Below, piece by piece: positions 1 through 8,676 of a stretch of DNA of 42,482 bases. Position numbers and translations under genes: made by a program. The notes under the pieces are model-generated. The model had not been told where the DNA came from, made no database searches, and saw nothing but the letters and a program-made list of their open reading frames with translations. Location: the NCBI RefSeq assembly GCF_008831035.1, contig NZ_WAJR01000019.1, forward strand, positions 1 through 42,482. The letters run 5' to 3'. Source of the stretch: Ellagibacter isourolithinifaciens. GTDB taxonomy: Bacteria; Actinomycetota; Coriobacteriia; Coriobacteriales; Eggerthellaceae. Position 1 is the stretch's first letter, and each line of letters begins with the position of its first letter.

Positions 1-27
1 GCCCATCTCGGAAGCCAGCTTTCGCCT

Positions 28-1320
28 TTAGTGAACGCTGCAGGAGAGGCAGGGGTCGTAGGCTCGCACGAGCTCTTCCACCCGCAGGCGGATATCGGCC
101 TCGGCGGCGCCTTCCGCCACCATCTTCTCGGCGAGAACGCGCATGTCGCCTTCGAGGTTTGCGACGTTTTGCGCCGTGGGCGTGAGAATCGACGCATGCT
201 TCACACGGCCTTCCTCGTCGAGCTCCAGGTCATGGAAGAGCACGCCTCGCGGAGCCTCGGTGAACCCGGTCGCGCGACCGGCGCGCACTGTGAAGGGCAC
301 AGGCTCGCTTGAACCCGCAAAGCAGCTGTCGCCCTCGGCGAGCCTTCGCGCTATGCCCGCGCAGCGATCGAGCGCATCGACGAGCTCGACTGCCTGCGCG
401 ACGTTGTTGCGGAAGGGGTTGCGCTCCGGCGGACGAAGCCCCGCCTTTGCAGCGGCAAGTCGCGCACGCTGACCGAGCTGGCCCCACGACGCGTTGATGC
501 GCGCGAGCGACGCCGTCATGTACGGCTTTCGGGACAAGCGAGAACGCGCGAAGAGCGCGCCGGAATGCGGCACGGCGTATTCCTCGACACGAGCCTCGTG
601 GTCGTCGGCGTCGAAGGTTTCCCCCGTGCCCACGAACCGCGCGTCGCGCGAGGTGCACACCGGGTAGTGTCCTTCCTGAACCATGGCGAGCATGTCGCCC
701 GCCGTTTCGATATCGGGAACAGGGAAGCTGTTGAACAGGTCGACCGTCTGCTCGGCGAAGGGCAGCATCGCCTCCATCTTCTCAGCGAGCGCCAAGTACT
801 CATCGCGCGAGATCTCGTTCGTGAAGCCGCCCACGACCGCCGTGATCGGGTGCACGGAGCGCCCACCCACCTTCGTGCAGAGCTCGTTGCCCAATGCCTT
901 TAAGGCAAGCGCCTGATTAAACAGCTCGGGTGCCTCGGTGGCCAGCGGGAACACGCTCGCATGCCCCGTGAAGTCGGGCGCGGCGAACACGAACAGGTGC
1001 GTCGCGTGATTCTGCAAGTACGACCCGTAAATCAAGAGCTCGCGCAGGGCATGCGTGCGGTCGCTCACCTCGATGCCGAAGACGCGCTCGATGGCCAAAA
1101 GATCGGTGACAACATGGCTTGCCGAGCAGATGCCGCAGATGCGCGAGGCGATATAGGGTATCTCGGAAAACGTGCGGCCGCGCACCATGCTCTCGAACAG
1201 GCGCGCCGGCTCCACGACGTTCATCTCGCAGGTCGCGACCGCGCCATCCTCGATCGCGAGGTGGATATTGCCGTGGCCCTCGATACGCGCGATATGGTCA
1301 ACGTTGATCGAACATCTCAT
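28..1320 (-). CDS. hydA: Group 3b [NiFe] hydrogenase large (alpha) subunit
   Basis: Catalytic subunit holding the Ni-Fe(CN)2CO site of a cytoplasmic, NAD(P)-linked hydrogenase. Both nickel-ligand motifs are visible: RICGICSASH near the N terminus (C62, C65) and DPCLSCSVH at the very end (C424, C427), giving 430 residues, the usual size of the family. It is the last gene of a four-gene operon, 7 bp after the small subunit stop. The oddity is at the C terminus: the stop codon follows directly after the conserved His, so the peptide that a maturation endopeptidase normally removes after nickel insertion is absent. The family call is firm. The 3b assignment rests on the beta-gamma-delta-alpha gene order. 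H2 uptake or evolution cannot be told from sequence. Confidence 0.93.
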   Translation of the reverse strand: MRCSINVDHIARIEGHGNIHLAIEDGAVATCEMNVVEPARLFESMVRGRTFSEIPYIASRICGICSASHVVTDLLAIERVFGIEVSDRTHALRELLIYGSYLQNHATHLFVFAAPDFTGHASVFPLATEAPELFNQALALKALGNELCTKVGGRSVHPITAVVGGFTNEISRDEYLALAEKMEAMLPFAEQTVDLFNSFPVPDIETAGDMLAMVQEGHYPVCTSRDARFVGTGETFDADDHEARVEEYAVPHSGALFARSRLSRKPYMTASLARINASWGQLGQRARLAAAKAGLRPPERNPFRNNVAQAVELVDALDRCAGIARRLAEGDSCFAGSSEPVPFTVRAGRATGFTEAPRGVLFHDLELDEEGRVKHASILTPTAQNVANLEGDMRVLAEKMVAEGAAEADIRLRVEELVRAYDPCLSCSVH

Positions 1321-1327
1321 CTTGCGT

Positions 1328-2122
1328 CTACTCCTCGCTCGCCTCGGAAAGGGCTGGGTTCACGTAATTGAACATCTGAAGGGCCTCGTCGAAGGCCGCA
1401 ACGCTCACGCCCGACTCGGCGCACACCGCCCGCGCGGCGGCCACGTTCGCATCGGGGGAAAGACCCGCGCAGCCGTTGCAGGGACGGCCAAGCGACGTGC
1501 AGCGCGCACCGCACCCGCAGCGCGTGACGAGCCCCAGGCACAAAATGCCGCGGCCGAAGAAGCATCCGCGGTCGTTGTGCTTGCACTCGCCGCACAGCGT
1601 CGCCGTCTGCGGCAAGCGATTCGAGCCGTAAATCGCGCGCTGCAGCACGTCGATGAAGGCGAAGGTGTCGATCGGGCAGCAGAGCACCTCGAAATCGACA
1701 TCAATGTATGCCGAGATGGGCGCAGGATCGACAAGCTCGCCGCACGCCTCAGGCACACCCGCCTCGCCGTAGACGGCAGCGGCACCCGCCTCCACATTGC
1801 CCGCCGCCATGCCGGGGATACCCGCCGTCGTGGCGCATGCCCCCACGGCAATCACCGCGCTCGCCTTCTTGCGCACGGCCTTGAGGGTCTCGATGGCCTC
1901 GGCGGTCGTCGCCGCGCCCTCGATTACCGCCACGTCAAATTCCTCGGGCATGGGATCGCTCGAGGCAAGCTGCCAATAGCACAGGTCAATCTGGCCCAGC
2001 ACGTCGAGCAGGTAGGGCTCGGCGTTGGTGATCTGGAGCTGGCAGCCAAAGCAGCTCGCCAGGCCCACCACGACGACGCGCGGTGCAGCCGGGCGCTCGC
2101 GCTCGAATTCAAGATTGCTCAT
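1328..2122 (-). CDS. hydD: Group 3b [NiFe] hydrogenase small (delta) subunit
   Basis: Electron-transfer subunit of the hydrogenase dimer, related to the 20-kDa subunit of complex I. The N-terminal CFGCQ (C24, C27) is the start of the proximal [4Fe-4S] ligand set. A Cys-rich C terminus (CGEC, CGCGARC, CNGC) supplies ligands for the medial and distal clusters. There is no Tat signal or membrane anchor, so the complex should be cytoplasmic. At 264 residues it matches the delta subunit of archaeal sulfhydrogenases rather than the longer periplasmic small subunits. It starts 1 bp after the gamma-subunit stop, so translation is probably coupled. Confidence 0.92.
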   Translation of the reverse strand: MSNLEFERERPAAPRVVVVGLASCFGCQLQITNAEPYLLDVLGQIDLCYWQLASSDPMPEEFDVAVIEGAATTAEAIETLKAVRKKASAVIAVGACATTAGIPGMAAGNVEAGAAAVYGEAGVPEACGELVDPAPISAYIDVDFEVLCCPIDTFAFIDVLQRAIYGSNRLPQTATLCGECKHNDRGCFFGRGILCLGLVTRCGCGARCTSLGRPCNGCAGLSPDANVAAARAVCAESGVSVAAFDEALQMFNYVNPALSEASEE

Positions 2123-2123
2123 G

Positions 2124-3035
2124 CTACATCGACCCCTGGATGTTCTTGGCTTCCCAGTAGTTGAACACGGGCCCGTCGATACAGCAGTACTGGTGCCCGA
2201 TTTGGCAGTGGCCGCATTTGCCCATGCCGCATTTCATATGCCGCTCGAAGCTCATGTAGATGTGGTCGTAGGAAATGCCCTTCTTGCGCATCTCCTGCAC
2301 GACGAACCGATACATCACCGGAGGTCCGCACAGCGCACCAAACGTGGTGTCGGGATTGATCTCGAGGTGCTCGAACGGCTTGGTGACCAGGCCTTCCTCG
2401 CCGTCCCAGGTCTCGTCGGCGTGATCGACGGTAAGGTAAAGGTCAAAATCCTTGCGATGGCGCCACATCTCGAACTGGTTGCGGAACATCACTTCCTGCG
2501 GCGTCTTGCTGCCGTAGATGATGGTGACCTTGCCGAAGTCGGAACGCTCGTCGTGAATGTTGTTGATAAGGCTACGAAGCGGCGCGATGCCAAGGCCGCC
2601 CGCCACGAGCAGGATGTCGTGGCCGCGCATCTTCTCGAAGGGAAAGCCACGCCCGAAAGGCCCGCGGATGCCCACGATGTCGCCGCACTGCATCTTGTGG
2701 AGCGCCTCGGTGAAGCGGCCCGCGCGGCGCACGCACAGCTCGATGAAGCCGCTCTTCGATGGCGAGGACGAGATCGAGATAGGCGCCTCGCCCACCCCGA
2801 AGATGGAAAGCTCGACGAACTGGCCGGGCTCATGATGGAACGCGTTGCGGATGCATTCGTCGACCAGGCGGAACTCGAAGAGCTTCTCGGTCGCGGTGAG
2901 CTCGGTGATCGACGTGATGCGCGCCGGCCACGGGCGATACGGGTTCGCGGCCATGCGCTCGGCGCCGGTCATCGGAGACCCGGCGTCATGGAAGGGATGC
3001 ACCTCGATTGCGGAGGCTGCAACGTTATTCGGCAT
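2124..3035 (-). CDS. hydG: Hydrogenase FAD/NAD(P)-binding (gamma) subunit
   Basis: Diaphorase subunit that moves electrons between the hydrogenase Fe-S chain and NAD(P)H. Residues 35-130 form a ferredoxin-reductase-type FAD barrel with the RGPFGRGFP loop. An NAD(P)-binding fold follows (LLVAGGLGIAPLRSL). A C-terminal Cys cluster (CGMGKCGHC, then C about 10 residues later) resembles the [2Fe-2S] site of PyrK-type proteins. Length is 303 residues. Its ATG lies inside the end of the beta-subunit gene (11-bp overlap), typical of translational coupling. Whether it prefers NAD or NADP cannot be read from the sequence. Confidence 0.9.
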   Translation of the reverse strand: MPNNVAASAIEVHPFHDAGSPMTGAERMAANPYRPWPARITSITELTATEKLFEFRLVDECIRNAFHHEPGQFVELSIFGVGEAPISISSSPSKSGFIELCVRRAGRFTEALHKMQCGDIVGIRGPFGRGFPFEKMRGHDILLVAGGLGIAPLRSLINNIHDERSDFGKVTIIYGSKTPQEVMFRNQFEMWRHRKDFDLYLTVDHADETWDGEEGLVTKPFEHLEINPDTTFGALCGPPVMYRFVVQEMRKKGISYDHIYMSFERHMKCGMGKCGHCQIGHQYCCIDGPVFNYWEAKNIQGSM

Positions 3036-4068
3036 CGTCTGCCCCCTTTCGCTCGAAGAACTTCAGCACCTCGATGGGATTGATATTGGCCTTGCAAGCG
3101 CGCACGCAGCGCCCGCATCCCACGCAGAGCATGCGGTCGTGCGTGGCAAGAAAGCCGTTGAGCTTGTGATACATGCGATGGCGCACGCGGTTGCGCCCGT
3201 CGGGTCGGAAGTTGTGCCCGCCCGCCACGACGGCGAACTGCGGGTTCATGCAGCAGTCCCACACGCGCTCGCGCGAGCCGTGCTTTCCGTCGGGGGTGCG
3301 CACGTCGCGGATATCGAAGCAGTAGCACGTTGGGCACGCCGAGGCGCACGCGGTGCACGACAGGCAGCGTCCGCCGAGTTCCTCCCAGAAGGGGTCGGAA
3401 TGGAAGGCATCCATCAGCATGGCGACTTCCTGGATGTCGGGAATTTCCTTGTTGAAGGCCTCCTGACGACGGCGCGTGACATGGCGGAACTCCGCCCGCT
3501 CCTCATCGGTCGCCTCACGAGGAGAGCATGCCGCCTCCAGGATGTTCGCAGCCTCGACACTCGAGATGCTCACCAGGTACTTCCCGCCAATATCCTGCAG
3601 GAACAAATCGTAACCGAAGCGCGCCTCGTCGGAGCCCCACAGATGGCAGAAGCAGGTGTCGGTCGGCATGCAACTGATGCCCACGATAAGCGTGGCGTTG
3701 CGGCGCGCCGTATAGTATGGATCGGGGTACGGTCCGTCGCGGAACACCAGGTCAAGGCTGTTGAGCGCATTGATGTCACACGCATGGGCGCCGAACACGA
3801 CGCGCGGTGCGACGGGCTCCGAATACTCGGTGACGTCGTTGGTCTCTGTGTCGAAGGTGAGAAGCGTCTCGCGCACCGGCAAGAAGAGCTTCTTCAGCGG
3901 GGTGATGGTGGTCGTGTAATCGAGCGCGATTTCCTCGAACGATTCAACCGTAGAGTACGCATGACTCATGCCGCTCTTGACCGGCGCAATCACCTCATAG
4001 GTTTCCAAGAAGGCCGACACAAGCGAAGGGAGCTCGCTCGCGTCGATAACTCGATAGAGCATACGCAC
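3025..4068 (-). CDS. hydB: Hydrogenase/sulfur-reductase Fe-S (beta) subunit
   Basis: Fe-S relay subunit of the group 3b complex, related to the beta subunit of archaeal sulfhydrogenase and to AsrA of anaerobic sulfite reductase. Two clusters of ligands are visible: C235-C238-C241-C245 with extra C248 and C250, and C315-C318-C321-C325 (CVGCGRC type). The 347-residue length fits the family. It is the first gene of the operon, preceded by AAGGA about 10 bp upstream of the ATG. In archaeal homologues this subunit is linked to polysulfide reduction; here that is only a possibility. Confidence 0.9.
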   Translation of the reverse strand: MRMLYRVIDASELPSLVSAFLETYEVIAPVKSGMSHAYSTVESFEEIALDYTTTITPLKKLFLPVRETLLTFDTETNDVTEYSEPVAPRVVFGAHACDINALNSLDLVFRDGPYPDPYYTARRNATLIVGISCMPTDTCFCHLWGSDEARFGYDLFLQDIGGKYLVSISSVEAANILEAACSPREATDEERAEFRHVTRRRQEAFNKEIPDIQEVAMLMDAFHSDPFWEELGGRCLSCTACASACPTCYCFDIRDVRTPDGKHGSRERVWDCCMNPQFAVVAGGHNFRPDGRNRVRHRMYHKLNGFLATHDRMLCVGCGRCVRACKANINPIEVLKFFERKGADDAE

Positions 4069-4225
4069 GCATCCTTATCTCGTCTGGGATTACTTCGTGC
4101 GCGTATCATGCTACTCCGACAAGCGCACCCCAAGAGCAACGTATCGACCAATGGCGCGTTTCCCCGACTCGGGATGGATGGGATTTCGTGTCTGCGCGCT
4201 ACCGTCTCACCCCTCGAAACGCAGA

Positions 4226-4258
4226 AAAGCCGGCAAGCCATGAGGGCTTGCCGGCTTT
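4226..4258 (-). terminator. Intrinsic terminator downstream of ndk
   Basis: A perfect 14-bp inverted repeat (arms 4226-4239 and 4245-4258) with a 5-nt loop lies 55 bp past the ndk stop. Read on the minus strand it is followed by a short T-rich run (GGCTTTTCTG). It separates ndk from the hydrogenase operon. The T tract is modest, so termination efficiency is uncertain. Confidence 0.8.
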
Positions 4259-4313
4259 CGGATGCGCTTGGGAGGCGCGAGAGTGCGCCCGAAGACGCTC
4301 GCTCAATTGCAGC

Positions 4314-4721
4314 TTATGCGCCGAAGAACACCTTAATCTCGCGCTCAGCGGACTCGACGGAGTCGGAGCCATGGATGACGTTCTCGTCGACGGTCAGGCC
4401 GAAGTCGCCGCGGATGGTGCCAGGAGCAGCATCGGCGCAATTGGTGGCACCCATGAGCTTGCGCATGGTAGCCACGGCGTTCTCGCCGGAAACAACCATC
4501 TTCACAACCGGGCCGGACGTGATGTAGGAGATAAGACCCTCGTAGAACGGCTTGCCCTTGTGCTCGCCGTAGTTCGCCTCTGCCTCTTCGAGCGTCACCA
4601 TGCCGAGCTCCATGCGCTCGATCGTGAGGCCAACGCGCTCGATGCGGGAGATGATCTCGCCGATGTGGCCGTTGCGCACACCGTCGGGCTTGATCATGTT
4701 GTAGGTCTTCTCGATTGCCAT
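4314..4721 (-). CDS. ndk: Nucleoside diphosphate kinase
   Basis: Transfers the gamma phosphate from ATP to NDPs through a phosphohistidine. All family marks are present: the IKPDGV segment near the N terminus, GATN and GTIRGDF in the core, and the active-site NVIHGSD with His117. At 135 residues it is full length. An AAAGGTAACA ribosome binding site precedes the ATG. It sits alone between the TPR gene and a strong hairpin terminator. Confidence 0.97.
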   Translation of the reverse strand: MAIEKTYNMIKPDGVRNGHIGEIISRIERVGLTIERMELGMVTLEEAEANYGEHKGKPFYEGLISYITSGPVVKMVVSGENAVATMRKLMGATNCADAAPGTIRGDFGLTVDENVIHGSDSVESAEREIKVFFGA

Positions 4722-4781
4722 GCTTGTTACCTTTCTTGTTCGCTACGTTTTATTCCCACGCGCCCAAAGCGCGCGAAATAG

Positions 4782-6146
4782 TTAATTTTGGCTGGGGAAA
4801 TAAAGCTCAACGTTCGAAATCTTCCAACCGACGAGATCGCGAACCATCGAAATCTTGTATTGCACTTCCCCGCCCTGATCGGTGGTCGCCTTCACGTAGA
4901 CGGTCGAGTTGCTCATCGACTTGTCGACGCCGAGCACCTCTGCGGAGGAGTCGGTCACGATCGGGCCCGTGAGCGAATCGACGTCCTCGACGTCCTTCGA
5001 GAACAGGGCATCGGAGCCGGACGGGTTCGCGAGCAGCTCCTTGGCAACGCTTTCCTGCGTCGGGAAGCCGTAGCCTTGGGTGTAGGCGAACACGGCGGCG
5101 CCGAGCGCGAGGATGATCACGATGATGATGGCCACCACGATCTTGAGGCCGACGTTTCTGCGCTTGCGCTCCTGCTTGGCGATGCCGCGCGACCACTGCT
5201 CGAGCTCTTCGTCACTCGCGGTGAAAAAGCGGTCGTCGTTGCCGTCCGCGTAAGCTTCCGGATAACCCGGCGCGCCTTCCATGGGGCCGTCGTCGTAATA
5301 GTACGGATCCTGAGGAACTGCTTCAGCAGGGTAGCTTTCAGCCTCGGGATATACCGCCGTACCATCGGCGACCACGTCGAAGCCCGACATGTCGACAGGC
5401 GCGAGCACCTGCGTGGGCTGGGAAGACGTCCCCTGAGCCACAGCGCCTACCGCGCGCTGGTAGTCAACGCTCGCGGAGTCGGAGAGATAGTACGTCTTGT
5501 CGGCGATTGCCGACTCGAATGCGGTGACTGCCTTCGCCATCTCGCCGCACGCGACATAGGCCTGGCCCAGATTTGCGTTGAGCTTGTTCTTCATCGCCTG
5601 AGACATATCGAATTGGAACGCGCTCTCATAGGACGCGACCGCATCCGCCGGACGATTGAGAGCCATGAAGCAAACACCCAGGTTGAGCAGCGCCTTCGTG
5701 GGATCGGGATTGCCCTCGTCAAGCGCTGCCTCGCGAAACGCGACGCCCGCCTCTGCGGTCTTGCCCACCTTCATGTACGCGTTGCCCATGCCGATGTAGG
5801 CCTTGTAACGCGCGTCGTATCCCTCGTCGGCCACCGCGGCCTCGAAATAGTGCACCGCGTTGTCGTAGTCGTGGAGCGACGCATATGCCATGCCGAGATT
5901 GCAATCGACCGCGCCCTTCATGTCGTAGGCGGGATCGGCCACGGCCTGTGTGTACGCTTGGATGGCCTCGTTGGCATCCCTCAGCTTGATCAGGCAGTTG
6001 CCGATCTGGTGGTACAAACGCCCCGTCTCGCCAGGCGCCGGCGGCATAGCCTCATCCTGCAGGCACTGCGTGAACGCCATGAGCGCGCCCTGGAAATCCT
6101 TGGCGTCGTAGAGAGATTGCGCTTTGCTGAAAAGCTCGTAGTTCAT
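4782..6146 (-). CDS. TPR-repeat protein with one C-terminal membrane segment
   Basis: Function unknown. Residues 1-215 form about six tetratricopeptide repeats (recurring A-Y/F-x-LG spacing), usually a protein-binding scaffold. Residues 240-310 are an acidic, Pro/Tyr-rich linker. A basic patch (KQERKRR) precedes one hydrophobic helix at about 333-355, followed by a 100-residue domain that would lie outside the cell. With no signal peptide and a cytoplasmic TPR part, this is a bitopic protein with its N terminus inside. The small C-terminal domain resembles the extracytoplasmic domains of actinobacterial lipoproteins with no known activity. The start has AAAGGA 5 nt upstream. It precedes ndk and follows the cyclophilin gene in the same direction. 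Confidence 0.75.
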   Translation of the reverse strand: MNYELFSKAQSLYDAKDFQGALMAFTQCLQDEAMPPAPGETGRLYHQIGNCLIKLRDANEAIQAYTQAVADPAYDMKGAVDCNLGMAYASLHDYDNAVHYFEAAVADEGYDARYKAYIGMGNAYMKVGKTAEAGVAFREAALDEGNPDPTKALLNLGVCFMALNRPADAVASYESAFQFDMSQAMKNKLNANLGQAYVACGEMAKAVTAFESAIADKTYYLSDSASVDYQRAVGAVAQGTSSQPTQVLAPVDMSGFDVVADGTAVYPEAESYPAEAVPQDPYYYDDGPMEGAPGYPEAYADGNDDRFFTASDEELEQWSRGIAKQERKRRNVGLKIVVAIIIVIILALGAAVFAYTQGYGFPTQESVAKELLANPSGSDALFSKDVEDVDSLTGPIVTDSSAEVLGVDKSMSNSTVYVKATTDQGGEVQYKISMVRDLVGWKISNVELYFPSQN

Positions 6147-6185
6147 CTGGTTCCTTTGATCCGGGCAGAATGCCGGGATATCGGT

Positions 6186-6713
6186 TTATTCGTTGGCGTT
6201 CTCGATCTCGATCTTCTCGATCACATCGCCCACGCGAAGCTGACCGATGACGTCTTTGCCCTCGATGGTCTGGCCGAACACGGTGTAACCGTCATCGAGG
6301 AAGGGCTGCGCGCCCAGGCAGAAGTAGAACTGGGAGCCCGCGGAGTTGGGGTTCTGCGAGCGGGCCATGGCGAGCGTGCCGTCCTTGTGCACATTGTTCG
6401 GGTTGGTGGTGTACTCCTCATGGATGGAATAGCCCGGGTTGCCCGTGCCGCAGCCGCGACGAGAACCTTCATTGATGACCTGCTCGGGCGTGAGGTCACG
6501 CGTGTTCGGGCAGCCGCCCTGGATGACAAAGCCAGGGACGTAACGGTGGAACTTCAGGCCGTCGTAGTAGCCCTTCTGGGAAAGCTCGACGAAGTTGCCC
6601 ACGTGGATGGGGGCATCGTTGCCGGCGAGTTGCACGCGGATAGTTCCCTTGGAGGTGGTGAGGACGGCGATTTCGTTGCCGTTCGGCTTGTATTCGGGGG
6701 TGTACAACGCCAT
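6186..6713 (-). CDS. Cyclophilin-type peptidyl-prolyl cis-trans isomerase
   Basis: Cytoplasmic proline isomerase of the PpiB type. Core motifs are visible: the FHRYVPGFVIQGG segment with catalytic Arg, the NPNSAGSQFYF substrate loop, and DDGYTVFGQ near the end. At 175 residues it is a single-domain enzyme with no signal peptide. The ATG is preceded by AAAGGAG at 7 nt. It lies upstream of the TPR gene with a 39-bp gap and could be co-transcribed. Confidence 0.93.
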   Translation of the reverse strand: MALYTPEYKPNGNEIAVLTTSKGTIRVQLAGNDAPIHVGNFVELSQKGYYDGLKFHRYVPGFVIQGGCPNTRDLTPEQVINEGSRRGCGTGNPGYSIHEEYTTNPNNVHKDGTLAMARSQNPNSAGSQFYFCLGAQPFLDDGYTVFGQTIEGKDVIGQLRVGDVIEKIEIENANE

Positions 6714-6917
6714 AAGGCGACTCCTTTGCGTTTCCTTGACTCGCAGGGCGGCCTACCAGGCTGCACGGCGAGCAGATGATTGCATACGAACCTGTATTCT
6801 ACCAGTATGCGGCGAACATGATGCAAAAACCGCAATGTTCGCAAACGAAGGCAAAACCAGAAGATACGCGGGTAAGGGGCAAAGGAACAACTACCGCCGT
6901 TTTGGCGCGCATACGAA

Positions 6918-6949
6918 AAACGGGCTGGAAGATAACTACCAGCCCGTTT
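6918..6949 (-). terminator. Intrinsic terminator of tRNA-Glu
   Basis: An 11-bp perfect stem (6918-6928 with 6939-6949) and 10-nt loop follow the 3' end of the tRNA. On the minus strand the stem is followed by a TTTTT run. Confidence 0.85.
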
Positions 6950-6957
6950 GTTTTAAA

Positions 6958-7032
6958 TGGTGCCCCCAACGAGAATCGAACTCGTGTCTCAGCCTTGAAA
7001 GGGCCGCGTCCTAACCTCTAGACTATGGGGAC
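6958..7032 (-). tRNA. tRNA-Glu (anticodon TTC)
   Basis: Read on the minus strand the cloverleaf folds cleanly. The 7-bp acceptor stem runs GTCCCCA to TGGGGGC. The anticodon loop CTTTCAA lies on a 5-bp stem and gives UUC, and the T-loop is TTCGATT. The 3' CCA is encoded (6958-6960). A hairpin terminator follows at 6918-6949. Confidence 0.97.
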
Positions 7033-7095
7033 GAAGTCGCTTCCTTGCGAAAGCAGCCAGGATATTATCGCAAAGGTCGCGGCCCTTGGCAAGAA

Positions 7096-8448
7096 CTATT
7101 TTGCATTTTTCTGCACAAAAATGCTCACGACCTCGACGTGATAGGTCTGGGGGAACAAATCGACCGGCTGCGCGTAAAGCAGCTTGTAGCCATTTTCCTC
7201 GAATCGGGCCACGTCACGCGCCCATGTCGCGGGATTGCAGCTCACGTACGCCACGCGCTCGGGGCACGCCGCGGCGATGCTCTCCACCACGCCGTCTGCC
7301 AGGCCCGCACGCGGCGGATCGACGACGAGCGCGTCGAGCTCGCCCAGCTCGGGAAGCTCGCGGGCCGCATCGCCGCCGATAATCTCGATGTCGACCCCGT
7401 TGGCATCGGCGTTGCGGCGCAAGTCGCGCACGGAACTTCCCGCCGACTCGACGGCAATCACATCGGCACCCGCCGCTGCAAGCGGAATGGAGAACGTGCC
7501 GCCACCCGAGTACAGATCGGCAATGAGCGTCTCGTCAAGGCCGACAGGCCCCTCATCGCCCACTTCCCCACCGAGCCCGCGAATGACCTCGCCGATGAGC
7601 TTTTCTGCCTGCGCGGTGTTCACCTGGAAAAACGACGGCGCCGCCACACGGAAGGTGAAGCCGAGCAGCTTCTCCTCCCAAAAGCCCTTGCCGTCGAGCA
7701 CCTCCACTCCCTTGATCTTGCGCGCGCGACCCGGGTCGGCAAGCACGCGCACGATGCTCGTGGCCTTGAACGACCCCTTGAGGATGTTAGCCACATGGCC
7801 GCGCGGGAAGGCGGCGGGCGTCGTCCAAAGTGCGACCTCGGTGCTGTGGGTGCGCACGCTATGTCGCACGCCAACGCGGAAAATACCCAGGTCGTCCGCA
7901 CCTTGTGCGAAGCGGAGCGCCCCGCGCAGCGCCTTAGGGGCACGCTCGATCTGCTTGTAGGCAACCGGGCACGTAGCGCTCGCGACAACGTCTTGACAAC
8001 CTTCATCGTGGAAGCCCAGCTGGAACATGCCCGCCGCATCGAACGCCGCGCCGAGCTCAATCTTGTTGCGATATCCCCACTGCCGCTTGCTTCCCAGACA
8101 AGGGCGCACGAGAGCAGCCGCGCGCTCGTCCCCGAAGCCGGCCGTGCGCGAAAGCGCCGCAACGACGTTGTCAGTCTTCGAGGCAAGCTGGGTCTCGTAA
8201 ACGAGATGCTGCCAGGGGGCGACTCCTTGCGAGGACGGCTCCGCCCAGGTGGGGGCCACACGGCACGCCGCAGGCTCTTTCACCTCGACGATGCGCGCGC
8301 GGGCGAAAGAGTGCTTCTCCTCCGTCAGCTCGATAGCGAGCACGTCGCCCGGTGCGCCGCCTTCGACGAACACGGCCTTCCCGCTCGCGAGATGCGCGAC
8401 CGCCTCGGGGCCGAATCCCATGCGCTCGATCGTTACGATTTCTCCCAT
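7096..8448 (-). CDS. 23S rRNA (uracil-C5)-methyltransferase, RlmCD/RumA family
   Basis: SAM-dependent methylation of uracil C5 in rRNA. Residues 1-58 are a TRAM RNA-binding domain. The C-terminal Rossmann domain carries the SAM loop DLYSGGGTF, VVDPPRAGL, the nucleophile C404 in SCNPATWARD, and the general-base E439 in the DLFPQTYHVE segment. The CxxxxxCGGCxxQH signature that holds the [4Fe-4S] cluster in RumA is missing: the equivalent segment is GVAPWQHLVYE, which has no Cys. The enzyme is thus the cluster-free type known from many Gram-positives. It is 450 residues long and lies alone between two tRNA genes. Which uridine it modifies cannot be decided here. Confidence 0.92.
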   Translation of the reverse strand: MGEIVTIERMGFGPEAVAHLASGKAVFVEGGAPGDVLAIELTEEKHSFARARIVEVKEPAACRVAPTWAEPSSQGVAPWQHLVYETQLASKTDNVVAALSRTAGFGDERAAALVRPCLGSKRQWGYRNKIELGAAFDAAGMFQLGFHDEGCQDVVASATCPVAYKQIERAPKALRGALRFAQGADDLGIFRVGVRHSVRTHSTEVALWTTPAAFPRGHVANILKGSFKATSIVRVLADPGRARKIKGVEVLDGKGFWEEKLLGFTFRVAAPSFFQVNTAQAEKLIGEVIRGLGGEVGDEGPVGLDETLIADLYSGGGTFSIPLAAAGADVIAVESAGSSVRDLRRNADANGVDIEIIGGDAARELPELGELDALVVDPPRAGLADGVVESIAAACPERVAYVSCNPATWARDVARFEENGYKLLYAQPVDLFPQTYHVEVVSIFVQKNAK

Positions 8449-8524
8449 GCCCTTGCCCGTTCTCCCTCATTTTCGATATCGATGTTTGCGATTCACCCAT
8501 GATAGCGTATAATTCCTGGGTTGT

Positions 8525-8600
8525 GCCCCTGTAGCTCAGGGGATAGAGCGTCTGCCTCCGGAGCAGAAAGCCACAGGTTCGAATCCTGCCAGGGGCACCA
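8525..8600 (+). tRNA. tRNA-Arg (anticodon CCG)
   Basis: The acceptor stem GCCCCTG pairs with CAGGGGC. The anticodon loop CTCCGGA gives CCG, the T-loop is TTCGAAT, and CCA is encoded. The outermost T-stem pair is an A-C mismatch; the other stems pair fully. A strong terminator follows within 12 bp. Confidence 0.97.
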
Positions 8601-8611
8601 GAGTAGAATGA

Positions 8612-8639
8612 AAACGCCAGGCCGCAAGACCTGGCGTTT
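8612..8639 (+). terminator. Intrinsic terminator of tRNA-Arg
   Basis: A 10-bp perfect stem (8612-8621 with 8630-8639) with an 8-nt loop, followed by TTTCTT. It lies directly after the tRNA and faces the end of the ABC exporter gene, so it may serve both strands. Confidence 0.82.
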
Positions 8640-8676
8640 CTTATTGCGAGGCTAACCGGATAATACGGCGACAGGT

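Noticed and set aside
4788-6779. 663-codon plus-strand frame across the TPR and cyclophilin genes
   Set aside because: It spans two unmistakable minus-strand genes and their spacer and has no recognisable domain.
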